Part shown: positions 24,804-32,692 of the stretch, in pieces | How the letters are laid out: each line of letters starts with the position of its first letter | Position numbering within the stretch: the first letter of the stretch is position 1 | Assembly (NCBI GenBank): GCA_028714015.1 | Contig: JAQTNG010000007.1 | Coordinates: 1-32,736 of the forward strand | DNA from: Elusimicrobiota bacterium | GTDB lineage: Bacteria; Elusimicrobiota; Elusimicrobia; UBA1565; UBA9628 | Reading direction: 5' to 3' | DNA length: 32,736 bases | Position numbers and translations under genes: made by a program | Notes under the pieces: model-generated | Databases searched by the model: none | What the model was told of the DNA's origin: nothing | What the model saw: only the letters and a program-made list of their open reading frames with translations

Positions 24804-26063
24804 ATGGCCCGCCTCATTCTCTCCACTTTCGGTTCTCACGGCGACCTGAACCCGTTTCTCGCCCTCGGCCTTGAGCTCAAGTCACGCGGCCATTCCGTCG
24901 TCGTGGCGGCGGCGCCGGTCTATAAAGACGACGCGGAACGCCTGGGCCTCGAGCACGCGCCGCTGCGCCCCGATCTCGATCAGGCCGACGTGAAGATGCT
25001 CGGGCGCGCGCTGGATCCGCGCTGGGGCGCCGAGGTCATCGTCCGGGAACTGCTGATGCCTCGAATCCGCGAGAGCTACGCGGATCTTGAGAAGGCCGCC
25101 TCGGGCGCGGACCTGATCGTCTCGCACACCCTGACCTACGCAGCCCCGGTCCTCGCCGAGAAGAAGGGCCTCAAGTGGCTGTCGGTCTCGCTGCAGCCTC
25201 TGATGTTCTTCTCCGCCTACGATCCGCCGGTGCTCGCGCCCGCGCCCTGGCTCGCGGCGCTGCGCCCGCTCGGGCCCCGGGTCAACGGGCCGCTGCTGCG
25301 GCTGCTCAAGAGGTTCGCCTATTCATGGGGAGAGCCGGTGCGCGCCTTACGAAAGGAATTGTGTCTCGGCCCGGGGCAAGATCCTATTTTCGAAGGTCAG
25401 CACTCCCCCTACGGCGTGCTCGCGCTGTACTCGGGACTGTTCGCCGCGCCTCGGATCGACTGGCCGCCCCGAGTCACGGTGTGCGGCTTCCCGTTTCTCG
25501 ACCAGGACATCGGCGGCAAGCCGCTCGATCCGCGCCTCGAGGCCTTTCTCGCCGGAGGCGATAAACCCATCGTGTCCACGCTCGGCTCCACGGCGGTGCG
25601 CATCGCCGGGGATTTCTATGAAACGGCGGTCGAGGCCGCGAAGCTCCTGAAAAAGCGCGCGGTGCTCCTCGCGGGCGACGGCGTCGAGGCGCTGGGGGCC
25701 CTGCCGCCGGAGATCATCGCCGTGCCGTCGGCTCCGTACCATCTTCTGTTTCCGCGCTGCGCCGCCGTCGTCCACTCGGGCGGGATCGGCACGACGGCGC
25801 AGGTCCTGCGCGCGGGGGTGCCGCAGATCGCGGCTCCGTTCGCGCACGATCAGTACGATAACGCGGCGCGCCTGGAACGAATGGGGGTCGGATATCAGAT
25901 CAAACGTCAACGGCTGAAGGCGCCGGAGCTTGCCGCGACTTTGTCGCGGCTTTTGAACGGCAAAGAAATAAATAATCAGGCGGCCCAGGTCGGGGCAGCC
26001 ATACGGGCCGAGAACGGCGTCAAGATCGCCTGCGACGCCATCGAAGACGCGCTTAAGAACTGA
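24804..26063 (+). CDS. GT1-family glycosyltransferase (UGT/sterol-glucosyltransferase type)
   Basis: A 419-residue GT-B enzyme. The N-terminal Rossmann half opens MARLILSTFGSHGDLNPFLA, the acceptor-side signature (G-S-x-G-D-x-x-P) of bacterial UGT-like enzymes. The C-terminal half has KPIVSTLGSTAVRIAG and the donor-binding segment AAVVHSGGIGTTAQVLRAGV with PQIAAPFAHDQYDNAARLER, the bacterial form of the PSPG motif. It should transfer a sugar from a nucleotide donor to a lipid, terpenoid or other small acceptor; the acceptor is not predictable. No signal or clear membrane segment, so cytoplasmic or peripheral. It follows the GH13 operon but has its own promoter. Confidence 0.9.
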   Translation: MARLILSTFGSHGDLNPFLALGLELKSRGHSVVVAAAPVYKDDAERLGLEHAPLRPDLDQADVKMLGRALDPRWGAEVIVRELLMPRIRESYADLEKAASGADLIVSHTLTYAAPVLAEKKGLKWLSVSLQPLMFFSAYDPPVLAPAPWLAALRPLGPRVNGPLLRLLKRFAYSWGEPVRALRKELCLGPGQDPIFEGQHSPYGVLALYSGLFAAPRIDWPPRVTVCGFPFLDQDIGGKPLDPRLEAFLAGGDKPIVSTLGSTAVRIAGDFYETAVEAAKLLKKRAVLLAGDGVEALGALPPEIIAVPSAPYHLLFPRCAAVVHSGGIGTTAQVLRAGVPQIAAPFAHDQYDNAARLERMGVGYQIKRQRLKAPELAATLSRLLNGKEINNQAAQVGAAIRAENGVKIACDAIEDALKN

Positions 26064-26098
26064 ACTTCATCGGCGCGAGTTCCGGCCCGCGATTTTGG

Positions 26099-26104
26099 TA
26101 GTCT
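26099..26104 (+). promoter_or_regulatory. -10 box TAGTCT of the adenosine deaminase gene
   Basis: TAGTCT ends 6 nt before the ATG at 26111 with no Shine-Dalgarno between. It has the same spacing as the MFS, diheme cytochrome, GT1 and M1 peptidase genes. Confidence 0.4.
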
Positions 26105-26110
26105 ACGCGC

Positions 26111-27340
26111 ATGAAAGACCGAATCTCCCCCGAATTCATCGCCGCGATCCCCAAGTCCGACCTGCACCTCCATCTCGACGGCTCGCTGCGGCTCAAGACG
26201 CTCATCGAGCTCGCGCGCGAGGCGAAGGTCAAGCTCCCCTCCTATTCCGAAGCGGGCCTGCGAAAGCTCGTTTTCAAGGAATCCTATAAGGACCTGCCGG
26301 ATTATCTTCACGGCTTCATGTACACCTGCGCGGTGCTCCCCGACCTCGAGAACCTGACGCGGGTCGCCCAGGAGCTCGTCGAGGACAACGCCGCCGAAGG
26401 CGTGCGCTACATCGAGGTGCGCTTCGCGCCCCAGCTGCATGTGACGCCCTCGACCGGCGTGCGTGACGTGGTGCGCGCCGTCGCCGCGGGCCTCGCGGCC
26501 GGGGCCAAGGCCCACAACAGCTCGAAGGCCGTGAAGTCGGGCGAGGATGTCCCGTTCCACTACGGCATGATCCTGTGCGCGATGCGCCGCTTCAAGAAGG
26601 GCATGTCGCCCTACTTCGCCGACATGCTGCGCCTCATGGAGCACGCGCCGAAGGACGAGATATACGCGGCCGCCTCACTCGAGCTGGCGCGCGCGGGCGT
26701 CGAGCTCGTGAGGGAAGGCCTGCCCGTCGTCGGCTTCGATTTGGCCGGAGAAGAGGCGGGCTACCCCCCCGCGGATCATTGGGCCGCCTACCAGTACGCC
26801 CACAACCACTTCGTGCGCAAGACCGTCCACGCCGGCGAGGCCTACGGCCCCGAGTCCATCTGGCAGGCCATCACTCAATGCCATGCAAATCGCATCGGCC
26901 ATGGGACGTTTCTTTTTGCACAAGATATGATCCAAGATCCCAAGATCGAGGACCGTAAAAAATATGTCGAAGATCTCGCGAACTACCTCGCCAGCCAGCG
27001 CATCGGCGTCGAGGTCTGCGTCACGAGCAACCTGCAGACGATCCCCTCGCTGAAGTCCCTCGACAAGCATCCGATCCGGCAGATGATCGACCACGGCCTG
27101 TCCGTGTCCATCTGCACGGACAACCGCCTCATCTCGAACACGACGGTGTCGCGCGAGGTGGAGCTCGTGTGCACGCACGCGAAGGTCAGCCGCGTGGAGC
27201 TCAAGCGCCTCATCATCGCCGGCTTCAAAGGCGCGTTCTTCCACGGCTCGTTCGCCGAGAAGCGGGGCTTCGTGAAGGCCGTGTCCGCGCGCTACGACTA
27301 CCTCGCCGCCCGGCAATTCCCCACACCCAAGGCCGCCTGA
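26111..27340 (+). CDS. Adenosine deaminase family protein
   Basis: A 409-residue metal-dependent amidohydrolase of the adenosine/adenine/AMP deaminase group, likely converting adenosine to inosine in purine salvage. Zinc-site motif HLHLDGS at 19-25 (His19, His21), VHAGE (His240, catalytic Glu243), RIGHG, and TDN (Asp337) in SICTDNRLISNTTVSRE. The classical T-D-D-P is T-D-N here, a variant also seen in mycobacterial and streptomycete adenosine deaminases, so it need not mean loss of activity. The chain is longer than a typical bacterial enzyme of about 340 residues, because of an insert around KAHNSSKAVKSGEDVPFHYG and another around QDPKIEDRKKYVEDL. Cytoplasmic. The following cupin starts 2 nt after its stop. 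Confidence 0.9.
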   Translation: MKDRISPEFIAAIPKSDLHLHLDGSLRLKTLIELAREAKVKLPSYSEAGLRKLVFKESYKDLPDYLHGFMYTCAVLPDLENLTRVAQELVEDNAAEGVRYIEVRFAPQLHVTPSTGVRDVVRAVAAGLAAGAKAHNSSKAVKSGEDVPFHYGMILCAMRRFKKGMSPYFADMLRLMEHAPKDEIYAAASLELARAGVELVREGLPVVGFDLAGEEAGYPPADHWAAYQYAHNHFVRKTVHAGEAYGPESIWQAITQCHANRIGHGTFLFAQDMIQDPKIEDRKKYVEDLANYLASQRIGVEVCVTSNLQTIPSLKSLDKHPIRQMIDHGLSVSICTDNRLISNTTVSREVELVCTHAKVSRVELKRLIIAGFKGAFFHGSFAEKRGFVKAVSARYDYLAARQFPTPKAA

Positions 27341-27342
27341 CC

Positions 27343-27705
27343 GTGGCCATACTGATCGAGAAGCCGGTTCAGGTGGAGGCGGCGGGCAACAAGCCCAAGG
27401 TCATCCGCGAGTTCATCGGCCGCGTCAGCTCGAAGACCGACAAGGCGAGCGTCGCGCGCATGTCGAGCCCGGAAGGATGGGTCGAGCCGGGCCAGACGCC
27501 CGAGTTCGACGAGTACACGGTCGTGATCTCCGGCTCCCTTCAAGTCGAGACCAAGGCGAAGACGTTCCGGGTCCTGGCCGGTCAGGCCGTGATCACGCCG
27601 AAGGGCGAGTGGGTGCGCTACTCGACCCCGCACGGCCCCTGCGAATACGTGGCCGTCTGCGTCCCCGCGTTCTCGCCGGACGGCGTCCGCCGCGATCCCG
27701 CCTAG
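27343..27705 (+). CDS. Single-domain cupin protein, GTG start
   Basis: A 120-residue protein. GTG at 27343 lies 2 nt after the adenosine deaminase stop, so translation is coupled. The barrel strands FDEYTVVISGSLQVETK, FRVLAGQAVITPKGEWVRYS and CEYVAVCVPAFSPDGVRRD are typical of EutQ-like or small metal-binding cupins. The usual His ligands are largely absent from the first motif (P-E-F-D-E-Y), so metal binding is uncertain. It may bind a small ligand or act as a sugar or amine isomerase-like cupin, but nothing in the sequence fixes a role. Its stop is directly followed by the stop of the convergent HAD-like gene. Confidence 0.8.
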   Translation: MAILIEKPVQVEAAGNKPKVIREFIGRVSSKTDKASVARMSSPEGWVEPGQTPEFDEYTVVISGSLQVETKAKTFRVLAGQAVITPKGEWVRYSTPHGPCEYVAVCVPAFSPDGVRRDPA

Positions 27706-28824
27706 CTAGTCCGGCTCTCCGGGAGCGTAGGGGCGAGCCGTGCCGCCGGCGCCGAGCGCGATCGCCTCGGGCCTGCGCGCCGGATCGTTGGTGCCGGTGA
27801 AGAACAGCACGATCTTCACACGCGACCAGCGCCCAGGCTCGCGGCGCATGATGGAAGATAGCGCGTCGCGCATCTTCTCGTAGTTCGCCCAGGTGTCGTC
27901 GGAGAAGCCGATCGTGTGCGGCCCGCCGTCCTCGCCGAAGGGCGCCGCCTGCAGGGAGTCGATGAACTCCGCCATCAGTTCGGCCTTGCGGGTCGCGGTA
28001 TGCGCGGAACCGCCGACCCCGTGGAGATTCTCGGCCTTCGGCAGATAGCGGATGTATCCGGCTGATTGCAGGTACCGGAAGCCGTCGAGCAGCTGCTCGG
28101 AGGTGTGCTGGCGCGCGGTGAGCACGTACGTGCGCGCCGCGACGCGCGGATCGGACAGCGCGCGGACCATCGCCGCCCAGCTCGGGCCCTGCCACTCGGA
28201 CGCGGGAAGGTTCTCGACGGCGTACCTGAGGTCGGCCGCGAATTTCGGCCCGAAGAACTCGCGGAACGACGCGTCGCCGCGCAGCTCGTAGTCCTTGAGG
28301 TTGGCGCCGCGGTAAACGAAATCCTCGCCGATTTTTTTCTCGATGACGGCGAAGTGCGCGGTGGAGACGGGAAGCTCCTTGTTGCCGCCCTTCTTGAACA
28401 GGATGATCCTGGTCGGGAAGCCCGGTCCGAAGGCGTTGCCGTCGAGATCGAGGACGTACGCGGCGATCGTGCCCGAGGCGGCCTCGTCGGGCGCGGCGAC
28501 GCCGGGCTTGAGCCAGTCGGTGAGCGTTCGCCGCAGCTGGCCGAGAGGGTTCGGGCGCTCGGGAGCGGCCGGGGCCGCCTGAATCGGGCGCAGCGCGACG
28601 GGAACGGCGGCGGCCGCGGGGATCGCGGCGGCGGGAGCCGCCAGCGCGGGAGCCAGAGACGGAGCCGCGAGCGAAAGAATCGGGGCCTGGAGGCCGGCCG
28701 GAGCGACAAGGGCCGGAGCGGAAAATCCGGGGACCGGGGCGGCGCTCGCCGCGACGCGGGTCAGGACCTGCGCGGGCGCCGGAGCGCAGAGCAATAATGC
28801 GAGCGCGACGGCTCGCGTCGGCAT
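27706..28824 (-). CDS. Exported HAD-like protein with Ala/Pro-rich leader
   Basis: A 372-residue protein. The signal peptide MPTRAVALALLLCAPAPA is cut before Gln19. An Ala/Pro-rich leader (FSAPALVAPAGLQAPILSLA, then APSLAPALAAP) runs to about 115. The HAD-like domain has YVLDLDGN (Asp126, Asp128; motif I), YVLTARQHT (Thr236; motif II), a candidate Lys280 and IGFSDDTWANY (Asp309, Asp310; acidic motif). The DxD-T-K-DD set is intact, so phosphatase activity in the envelope is plausible; the substrate is unknown. The N-terminal leader belongs to the same group as those of the MFS, S41, multi-TM and GH13 proteins. The ATG overlaps the M1 aminopeptidase stop by one base (TGATG), so it is translated as the second gene of that unit. 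Confidence 0.8.
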   Translation of the reverse strand: MPTRAVALALLLCAPAPAQVLTRVAASAAPVPGFSAPALVAPAGLQAPILSLAAPSLAPALAAPAAAIPAAAAVPVALRPIQAAPAAPERPNPLGQLRRTLTDWLKPGVAAPDEAASGTIAAYVLDLDGNAFGPGFPTRIILFKKGGNKELPVSTAHFAVIEKKIGEDFVYRGANLKDYELRGDASFREFFGPKFAADLRYAVENLPASEWQGPSWAAMVRALSDPRVAARTYVLTARQHTSEQLLDGFRYLQSAGYIRYLPKAENLHGVGGSAHTATRKAELMAEFIDSLQAAPFGEDGGPHTIGFSDDTWANYEKMRDALSSIMRREPGRWSRVKIVLFFTGTNDPARRPEAIALGAGGTARPYAPGEPD

Positions 28825-31418
28825 CACGGCCGGCTCCACTCCGCGAACGAGGACTTCTGGCTCCGCTTGAAGCGCAGGCCGAGGCCGATGGACTCGAGCG
28901 TCTGATCGAGGGTCTTGCGCGCCATCTCGATCTCGTTCTCGGGCGCGCGGAAGAAGGCGCCGACATCGGCCTTCAGCGCCTCGGACACGAGGCCGCCGGC
29001 CGCGCCGATGACGCGCGTGGCGCCGCGAGGCCCGACCTTGGAAGACAGCTCCTTCCAGTTGGCCTTCACGAAGGCCCACGACCTTTCCCGCGTGTCCGGA
29101 TTGGACAGCAGCCAGACGTACGGCGTCCACGCGTCCTGCGCGCGGATCTCGTCGGACAGCGTCATCGCGAGATACCGGCCGAGGAGGGCCGGCTCGGTGA
29201 ACTCGGCGAGCGCGCGCAGCATCAGGCTCTTCTGCTCGGGCGTCCGGGGCGCTCCGAGCCGCGCGCGGAACGAATCGAACAGCTTCGGGTCGTTGCGCCG
29301 CGCGGCCGCCGTCAGGACGACCGGCGACAGGGACGAGTCGAGCGACGCCGGATCGGCGAGGTACTTCTTAAGGCGCGCCGTCACTTCGTTCTCGTCGAGC
29401 GACCTGGGCGCCAGCAAGGCCAGCGCGTTCCAGACCGTCGGGCGGGTGAGCGTCGTCTCCTGGCTCTCGCCTTTCTTCTTGTCCCACCCGAGCTTTTTGG
29501 CGAGCGGCCCGAAGAAGTCGGCGGCGAACGCCGCCAGCGCCTCGCGCTCGGCGTCGGTCTCGGACAGGTCCTGGCGGATCGTCTTCAGGTACCCGAACGC
29601 GTCCTCGATGATCAGGCGAGAAGCGTCGCCGCGGAACGCGGCGAGATGGTCGAGGAAGGAGGCGACGGGGAGGTTCCCGGCGCGCACCTGCGCCCATAAG
29701 TTGTTCAAAAGCCCCGCGCGCTCGACGGGAGTAAGTTCGCCGCGGCGCGACAGCGCCGCGAAAAGCAGAGGCGCGTCGAGCTGAAACCGATAATAGCCGG
29801 TCTCGTTCGCGTTCGGGTACACCCAAGCGATCTCGCCCGGCCCCGGCAAGGTCACCCCCTTCGTTGCCGCGTCCAAAAGGGTCTTCACGACGCGGGCTTT
29901 CTTCTCGCCTTTGAGACGGTACCGGACCACGACGGGGATGGACCACCGCGTATCGGCCTTCAGATTGAACGCCGAGAAGCGGGACTGCGTCAAAGTGACC
30001 GTCTTCCGCTTCGCGGAAACGGATATGACAGGGACTCCCCCTTGGGCCAGCCACCCATCCATCATCTTGCGCACGGGCTTGCCCGAGGCTTTCCCGAGAG
30101 CGTCGGCGAGGTCGGAGGCTTCGGCGTTCTTATACGCGAACCGCTTCATGTAAGCCTGGATCCCGCGACGGAAGTCGGCTTCACCGACATACCTTTCGAT
30201 CATGCGCAGCAGCGCGCCGCCCTTCTGGTAGGCCATCGGGTCGAACATGGCCTGGATCTCGGCGGGCGTGGCGGCGTCGGAGCGGACCGGCCGCGTGCCG
30301 GGCAAAGCGTCGATCGACAACGGCGACCGCTTGCTTTGGTCGAACTCGTCCCAGACCTTCCACGCCGGCTTCCAGGAGTCGACGATCTTGAAGGCGAGCC
30401 AGGTCGCGAAGGCCTCGTTGAGCCACAGGTCGTTCCACCAGGCCATCGTCACGAGGTTCCCGAACCACTGGTGCACGATCTCGTGGCTGACGACCTCGGC
30501 GACGCGGCGCTTGGCGGCGTCGGAGGACAGCCCCGGGTCGATCAGCAGCGAGGTGTCGCGGTAGAGGATCGCGCCCCAGTTCTCCATCGCGCCGGAGGCG
30601 AAGTCGGGGGCGGCGACCATGTCGAGCTTGGGCAGCATGTACGGCACGGCGAAGTACTTGTTCAGATAGGTCAGGGCGTGGACGCCCGCGTCGAGGGCGA
30701 AATCGGCCTGCGCGATCTGATCCGGCGCGGCCCGGACGGCCAGGACGGTCTTGCCGGCCTTGCGCGCGCGGGCCTCGAGGCGGGCGGCGAAAACCGCCAA
30801 CAGATAGGAGGACATCTTCGGGGTCTCTTGGAAAACGACGGTGCGCCGCCCGTCGAGAACCGTATCGGAGACCGGCGGCATGTTGGATAACGGCGTCAGG
30901 CCGGCCGGAACGTCCAGCGTCAATTTAAAACTTGCCTTGAACGACGGCTCGTCAAAGCACGGCAAAACCCTTCTTGCGTGCGTCGGCTCGAGATGAGTGA
31001 AGGACCAGGCCTCGTCCTTGTCCCCGTTCCTGCCCCGCGACTTGTACAGGCCGCGCATCAGCTCGTTCATCCTGCCCGTGTACTCGATTTCGACCTCGGC
31101 GCGGCCCTTCAGCGGCGCGTCGAGGAGCAAGGTCACGGTCTCCGCCTTCGCGTCGACGACGACTTTGGAAGGGTCCAGCCGGCGGCCGGCGACGGTCACG
31201 GCGGTCAACGCCAAATCGAGGGCGTGAAGCGTCAAGCGCCTCGCGGGAATCTTCGAATCGAGCGCGATCCTGACCTTGCCGGCGAAGGCCGCGTGCTCCG
31301 GATCCAGCGACAAACGCAGATCGTAACGATCGGGAAGAACGGCTTTCGACAAGCGGCCGGCCGAGGCGTCGAAAGGGAGGTTCAGGGCTTCGGCGGCGGC
31401 GGCCGCGGTCCTCATCAT
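28824..31418 (-). CDS. M1-family aminopeptidase
   Basis: An 864-residue zinc aminopeptidase of the ERAP/Pfu-type M1 group. The N-terminal beta saddle is at about 15-200. The exopeptidase motif GAMEN is at 276-280. The zinc site is HEIVH at 312-316 with the third ligand Glu335 in LWLNEAF. A catalytic Tyr-type region lies around MAYQKGGALLRMIERYVG, with an ERAP1_C-like helical C-terminal half from about residue 525. It trims N-terminal amino acids from peptides. No signal peptide (MMRTAAAAAEALNLPFDASA), so cytoplasmic peptide turnover is most likely. The first of two adjacent ATGs is 6 nt after a TAAAAT box, a leaderless start. Followed by the HAD-like gene with a 1-nt overlap. Confidence 0.95.
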   Translation of the reverse strand: MMRTAAAAAEALNLPFDASAGRLSKAVLPDRYDLRLSLDPEHAAFAGKVRIALDSKIPARRLTLHALDLALTAVTVAGRRLDPSKVVVDAKAETVTLLLDAPLKGRAEVEIEYTGRMNELMRGLYKSRGRNGDKDEAWSFTHLEPTHARRVLPCFDEPSFKASFKLTLDVPAGLTPLSNMPPVSDTVLDGRRTVVFQETPKMSSYLLAVFAARLEARARKAGKTVLAVRAAPDQIAQADFALDAGVHALTYLNKYFAVPYMLPKLDMVAAPDFASGAMENWGAILYRDTSLLIDPGLSSDAAKRRVAEVVSHEIVHQWFGNLVTMAWWNDLWLNEAFATWLAFKIVDSWKPAWKVWDEFDQSKRSPLSIDALPGTRPVRSDAATPAEIQAMFDPMAYQKGGALLRMIERYVGEADFRRGIQAYMKRFAYKNAEASDLADALGKASGKPVRKMMDGWLAQGGVPVISVSAKRKTVTLTQSRFSAFNLKADTRWSIPVVVRYRLKGEKKARVVKTLLDAATKGVTLPGPGEIAWVYPNANETGYYRFQLDAPLLFAALSRRGELTPVERAGLLNNLWAQVRAGNLPVASFLDHLAAFRGDASRLIIEDAFGYLKTIRQDLSETDAEREALAAFAADFFGPLAKKLGWDKKKGESQETTLTRPTVWNALALLAPRSLDENEVTARLKKYLADPASLDSSLSPVVLTAAARRNDPKLFDSFRARLGAPRTPEQKSLMLRALAEFTEPALLGRYLAMTLSDEIRAQDAWTPYVWLLSNPDTRERSWAFVKANWKELSSKVGPRGATRVIGAAGGLVSEALKADVGAFFRAPENEIEMARKTLDQTLESIGLGLRFKRSQKSSFAEWSRP

Positions 31419-31424
31419 TGATCC

Positions 31425-31430
31425 ATTTTA
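31425..31430 (-). promoter_or_regulatory. -10 box TAAAAT of the M1 aminopeptidase gene
   Basis: On the minus strand TAAAAT is followed by GGATCA and then ATGATG, so the first ATG lies 6 nt after the hexamer. GGATC is not a credible Shine-Dalgarno at that distance. Leaderless geometry. Confidence 0.5.
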
Positions 31431-31547
31431 ACCAAAGACATCGCCGTTCTCATGGGACCAACGGGCCCGCATCCTCCAGGCTTTAGCCCCAAGGGTTCGC
31501 CCCTCCTCTTCGCCTGAACGCCGCTCTATTCGGGCCTTACCCTTTTG

Positions 31548-31553
31548 TAGAAT
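31548..31553 (+). promoter_or_regulatory. -10 box TAGAAT of the OsmC-family gene
   Basis: TAGAAT ends 5 nt before the ATG at 31559, with no ribosome site between. The rest of the 140-base gap (31419-31558) holds a CAGGCTTTAGCCCC stretch faintly like the promoter cassettes. I see no other structure there. Confidence 0.5.
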
Positions 31554-31558
31554 CGCTC

Positions 31559-31996
31559 ATGCCCCAACCTTTCCCGCACCAATATGAAGTGAATCTGACC
31601 TGGAAGGGCGGAGAGACCAGCGAGATCTCCTCAGGCCCGCGCCCGCCCATCGCCGGCGGCCCGCCCGCGCAGTTCGACGGGACCGACGAGACCCGATGGA
31701 GCCCCGAGCACCTGATACTGGCCGCGCTGACGCAGTGCCTGATGCTCACCTGGCTTTCTCTGAACAAGCGCTCGCAGATACCGCTGAAAGGGTGGGAGTC
31801 GAAGGGCGAGAGCGTGCTCGACAAGACGAAGGAAGGCCTCGTTTTCACGTCGTTCAAGCTCACGGTCACGCTCAAGACCGACGCCGCGCGCGTCGAGGAA
31901 GCCCGCCGCTTATTGGACGGCGCGAAGAAATACTGCATCGTCGCGAACTCGCTCAAGACCCCGCCGACTCTCGTCGCCGAAGTCGTAGCCGCCTGA
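31559..31996 (+). CDS. OsmC/Ohr-family peroxiredoxin-like protein
   Basis: A 145-residue protein of normal OsmC length. WSPEHLILAALTQCLMLTWL contains the first conserved Cys in its helix; KKYCIVANSLKTPPTLVAEV contains the second, as in thiol-dependent peroxidases that reduce organic hydroperoxides. The N-terminus (HQYEVNLTWKGGETSEISSG) matches the strand that usually opens the OsmC fold. Cytoplasmic. It probably protects against hydroperoxides, though many OsmC members of this subgroup have no tested substrate. Convergent with the small gene at 32001-32303, four bases away. Confidence 0.88.
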   Translation: MPQPFPHQYEVNLTWKGGETSEISSGPRPPIAGGPPAQFDGTDETRWSPEHLILAALTQCLMLTWLSLNKRSQIPLKGWESKGESVLDKTKEGLVFTSFKLTVTLKTDAARVEEARRLLDGAKKYCIVANSLKTPPTLVAEVVAA

Positions 31997-32000
31997 GCCG

Positions 32001-32303
32001 CTAGTCGCCCAGGAGCCGCAGATAGAGGTGCGGCTCGGCCGCCGCCTTTTTCGCCATCTTCAGGACGCGAGAGAGCGCGGGCTTCGCGTTCGGCTGAGCC
32101 CCCTCCGAGAGGCGTTCGAGCTCGGGGATCACGACGGCGAGCTGCAGCCGGTTGAAGGCGGTCACGCCCTCGATATCCACGCAGCGGAGCATCGGGTAGG
32201 CGGCGTCGCCGGCCGGGATCGCGGCGGCGAGCAGGCCGCCGTCGTCCATGAACTGGTCGATTTCCCCGCCGAATTCGTCTTCGAGATACGCGTCGAGTCC
32301 CAT
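32001..32303 (-). CDS. Small acidic protein, possible immunity partner
   Basis: A 100-residue, mainly helical protein (MGLDAYLEDEFGGEIDQFMD; LQLAVVIPELERLSEG; PALSRVLKMAKKAAAEPHLY) with no signal peptide, so cytoplasmic. The acidic N-terminal half and basic C-terminal half are notable. GGAGG lies 4 nt before the ATG, inside the end of the upstream gene, and the gap to that stop is one base. I do not recognise a named family. The tight pairing with a small exported protein that ends like BECR-fold RNase toxins suggests an immunity or inhibitor role; this is inference. Confidence 0.6.
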   Translation of the reverse strand: MGLDAYLEDEFGGEIDQFMDDGGLLAAAIPAGDAAYPMLRCVDIEGVTAFNRLQLAVVIPELERLSEGAQPNAKPALSRVLKMAKKAAAEPHLYLRLLGD

Positions 32304-32304
32304 G

Positions 32305-32670
32305 CTACCTCCCCGGATACATCGTCACGACCTCGCCGCCCGGCTCCGCGATGACGACATAGGTCTTCACCGGCTTGCCCGAGCGCCCGTCCGAGCCGAT
32401 CGCATCGTCAACGGCGACGACGCGTTTATAACGGCCGTTGGCCTCGCGGCGCGGCTTCGATTTTTCCGCGGCCTTGAGCAGCTCGAGAAGATCCGTCCCC
32501 GGCAGGAACAGGCTTTTGCCGCGGCTGCGGCGGCCCGAAGCGAAGTGGCCTTCCCGCACGTGTTTTTCCGCGCGGGCCGACAGGCGCAGGACCCGCGCGT
32601 CTTCTTTTTGAGCGACCGGCGCCGCCCCGCACGGCAGGACCAGGAAGAACGCCAGGGCGATTCGAAGCAT
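32305..32670 (-). CDS. Small exported protein resembling BECR-fold nuclease toxins
   Basis: A 121-residue protein with a signal peptide (MLRIALAFFLVLPCGAAPVA). The roughly 100-residue domain opens VLRLSARAEKHVREGHF and ends in strands KTYVVIAEPGGEVVTMYPGR. A His-containing first helix and a final G-x-V-V-T-x-Y-P strand are seen in barnase/EndoU/colicin-like (BECR) RNase toxins of polymorphic toxin systems. Candidate active-site residues are His in K-H-V-R-E-G-H and the terminal Thr/Tyr. The assignment is by motif impression only; a housekeeping exported protein is possible. ATG lies 5 nt after TATAAT (leaderless), and the gene is followed one base later by the acidic small gene. Confidence 0.5.
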   Translation of the reverse strand: MLRIALAFFLVLPCGAAPVAQKEDARVLRLSARAEKHVREGHFASGRRSRGKSLFLPGTDLLELLKAAEKSKPRREANGRYKRVVAVDDAIGSDGRSGKPVKTYVVIAEPGGEVVTMYPGR

Positions 32671-32675
32671 GGGCG

Positions 32676-32685
32676 ATTATATAAG
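32676..32685. promoter_or_regulatory. Overlapping divergent -10 boxes
   Basis: ATTATATAAG contains TATAAT on the minus strand (32676-32681), 5 nt before the ATG at 32670. It also contains TATAAG on the plus strand (32680-32685), 7 nt before the ATG at 32693. The two hexamers share two bases, and only 22 bases separate the divergent start codons, so both transcripts would be leaderless and mutually exclusive in initiation. Confidence 0.55.
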
Positions 32686-32692
32686 ATGGCAT

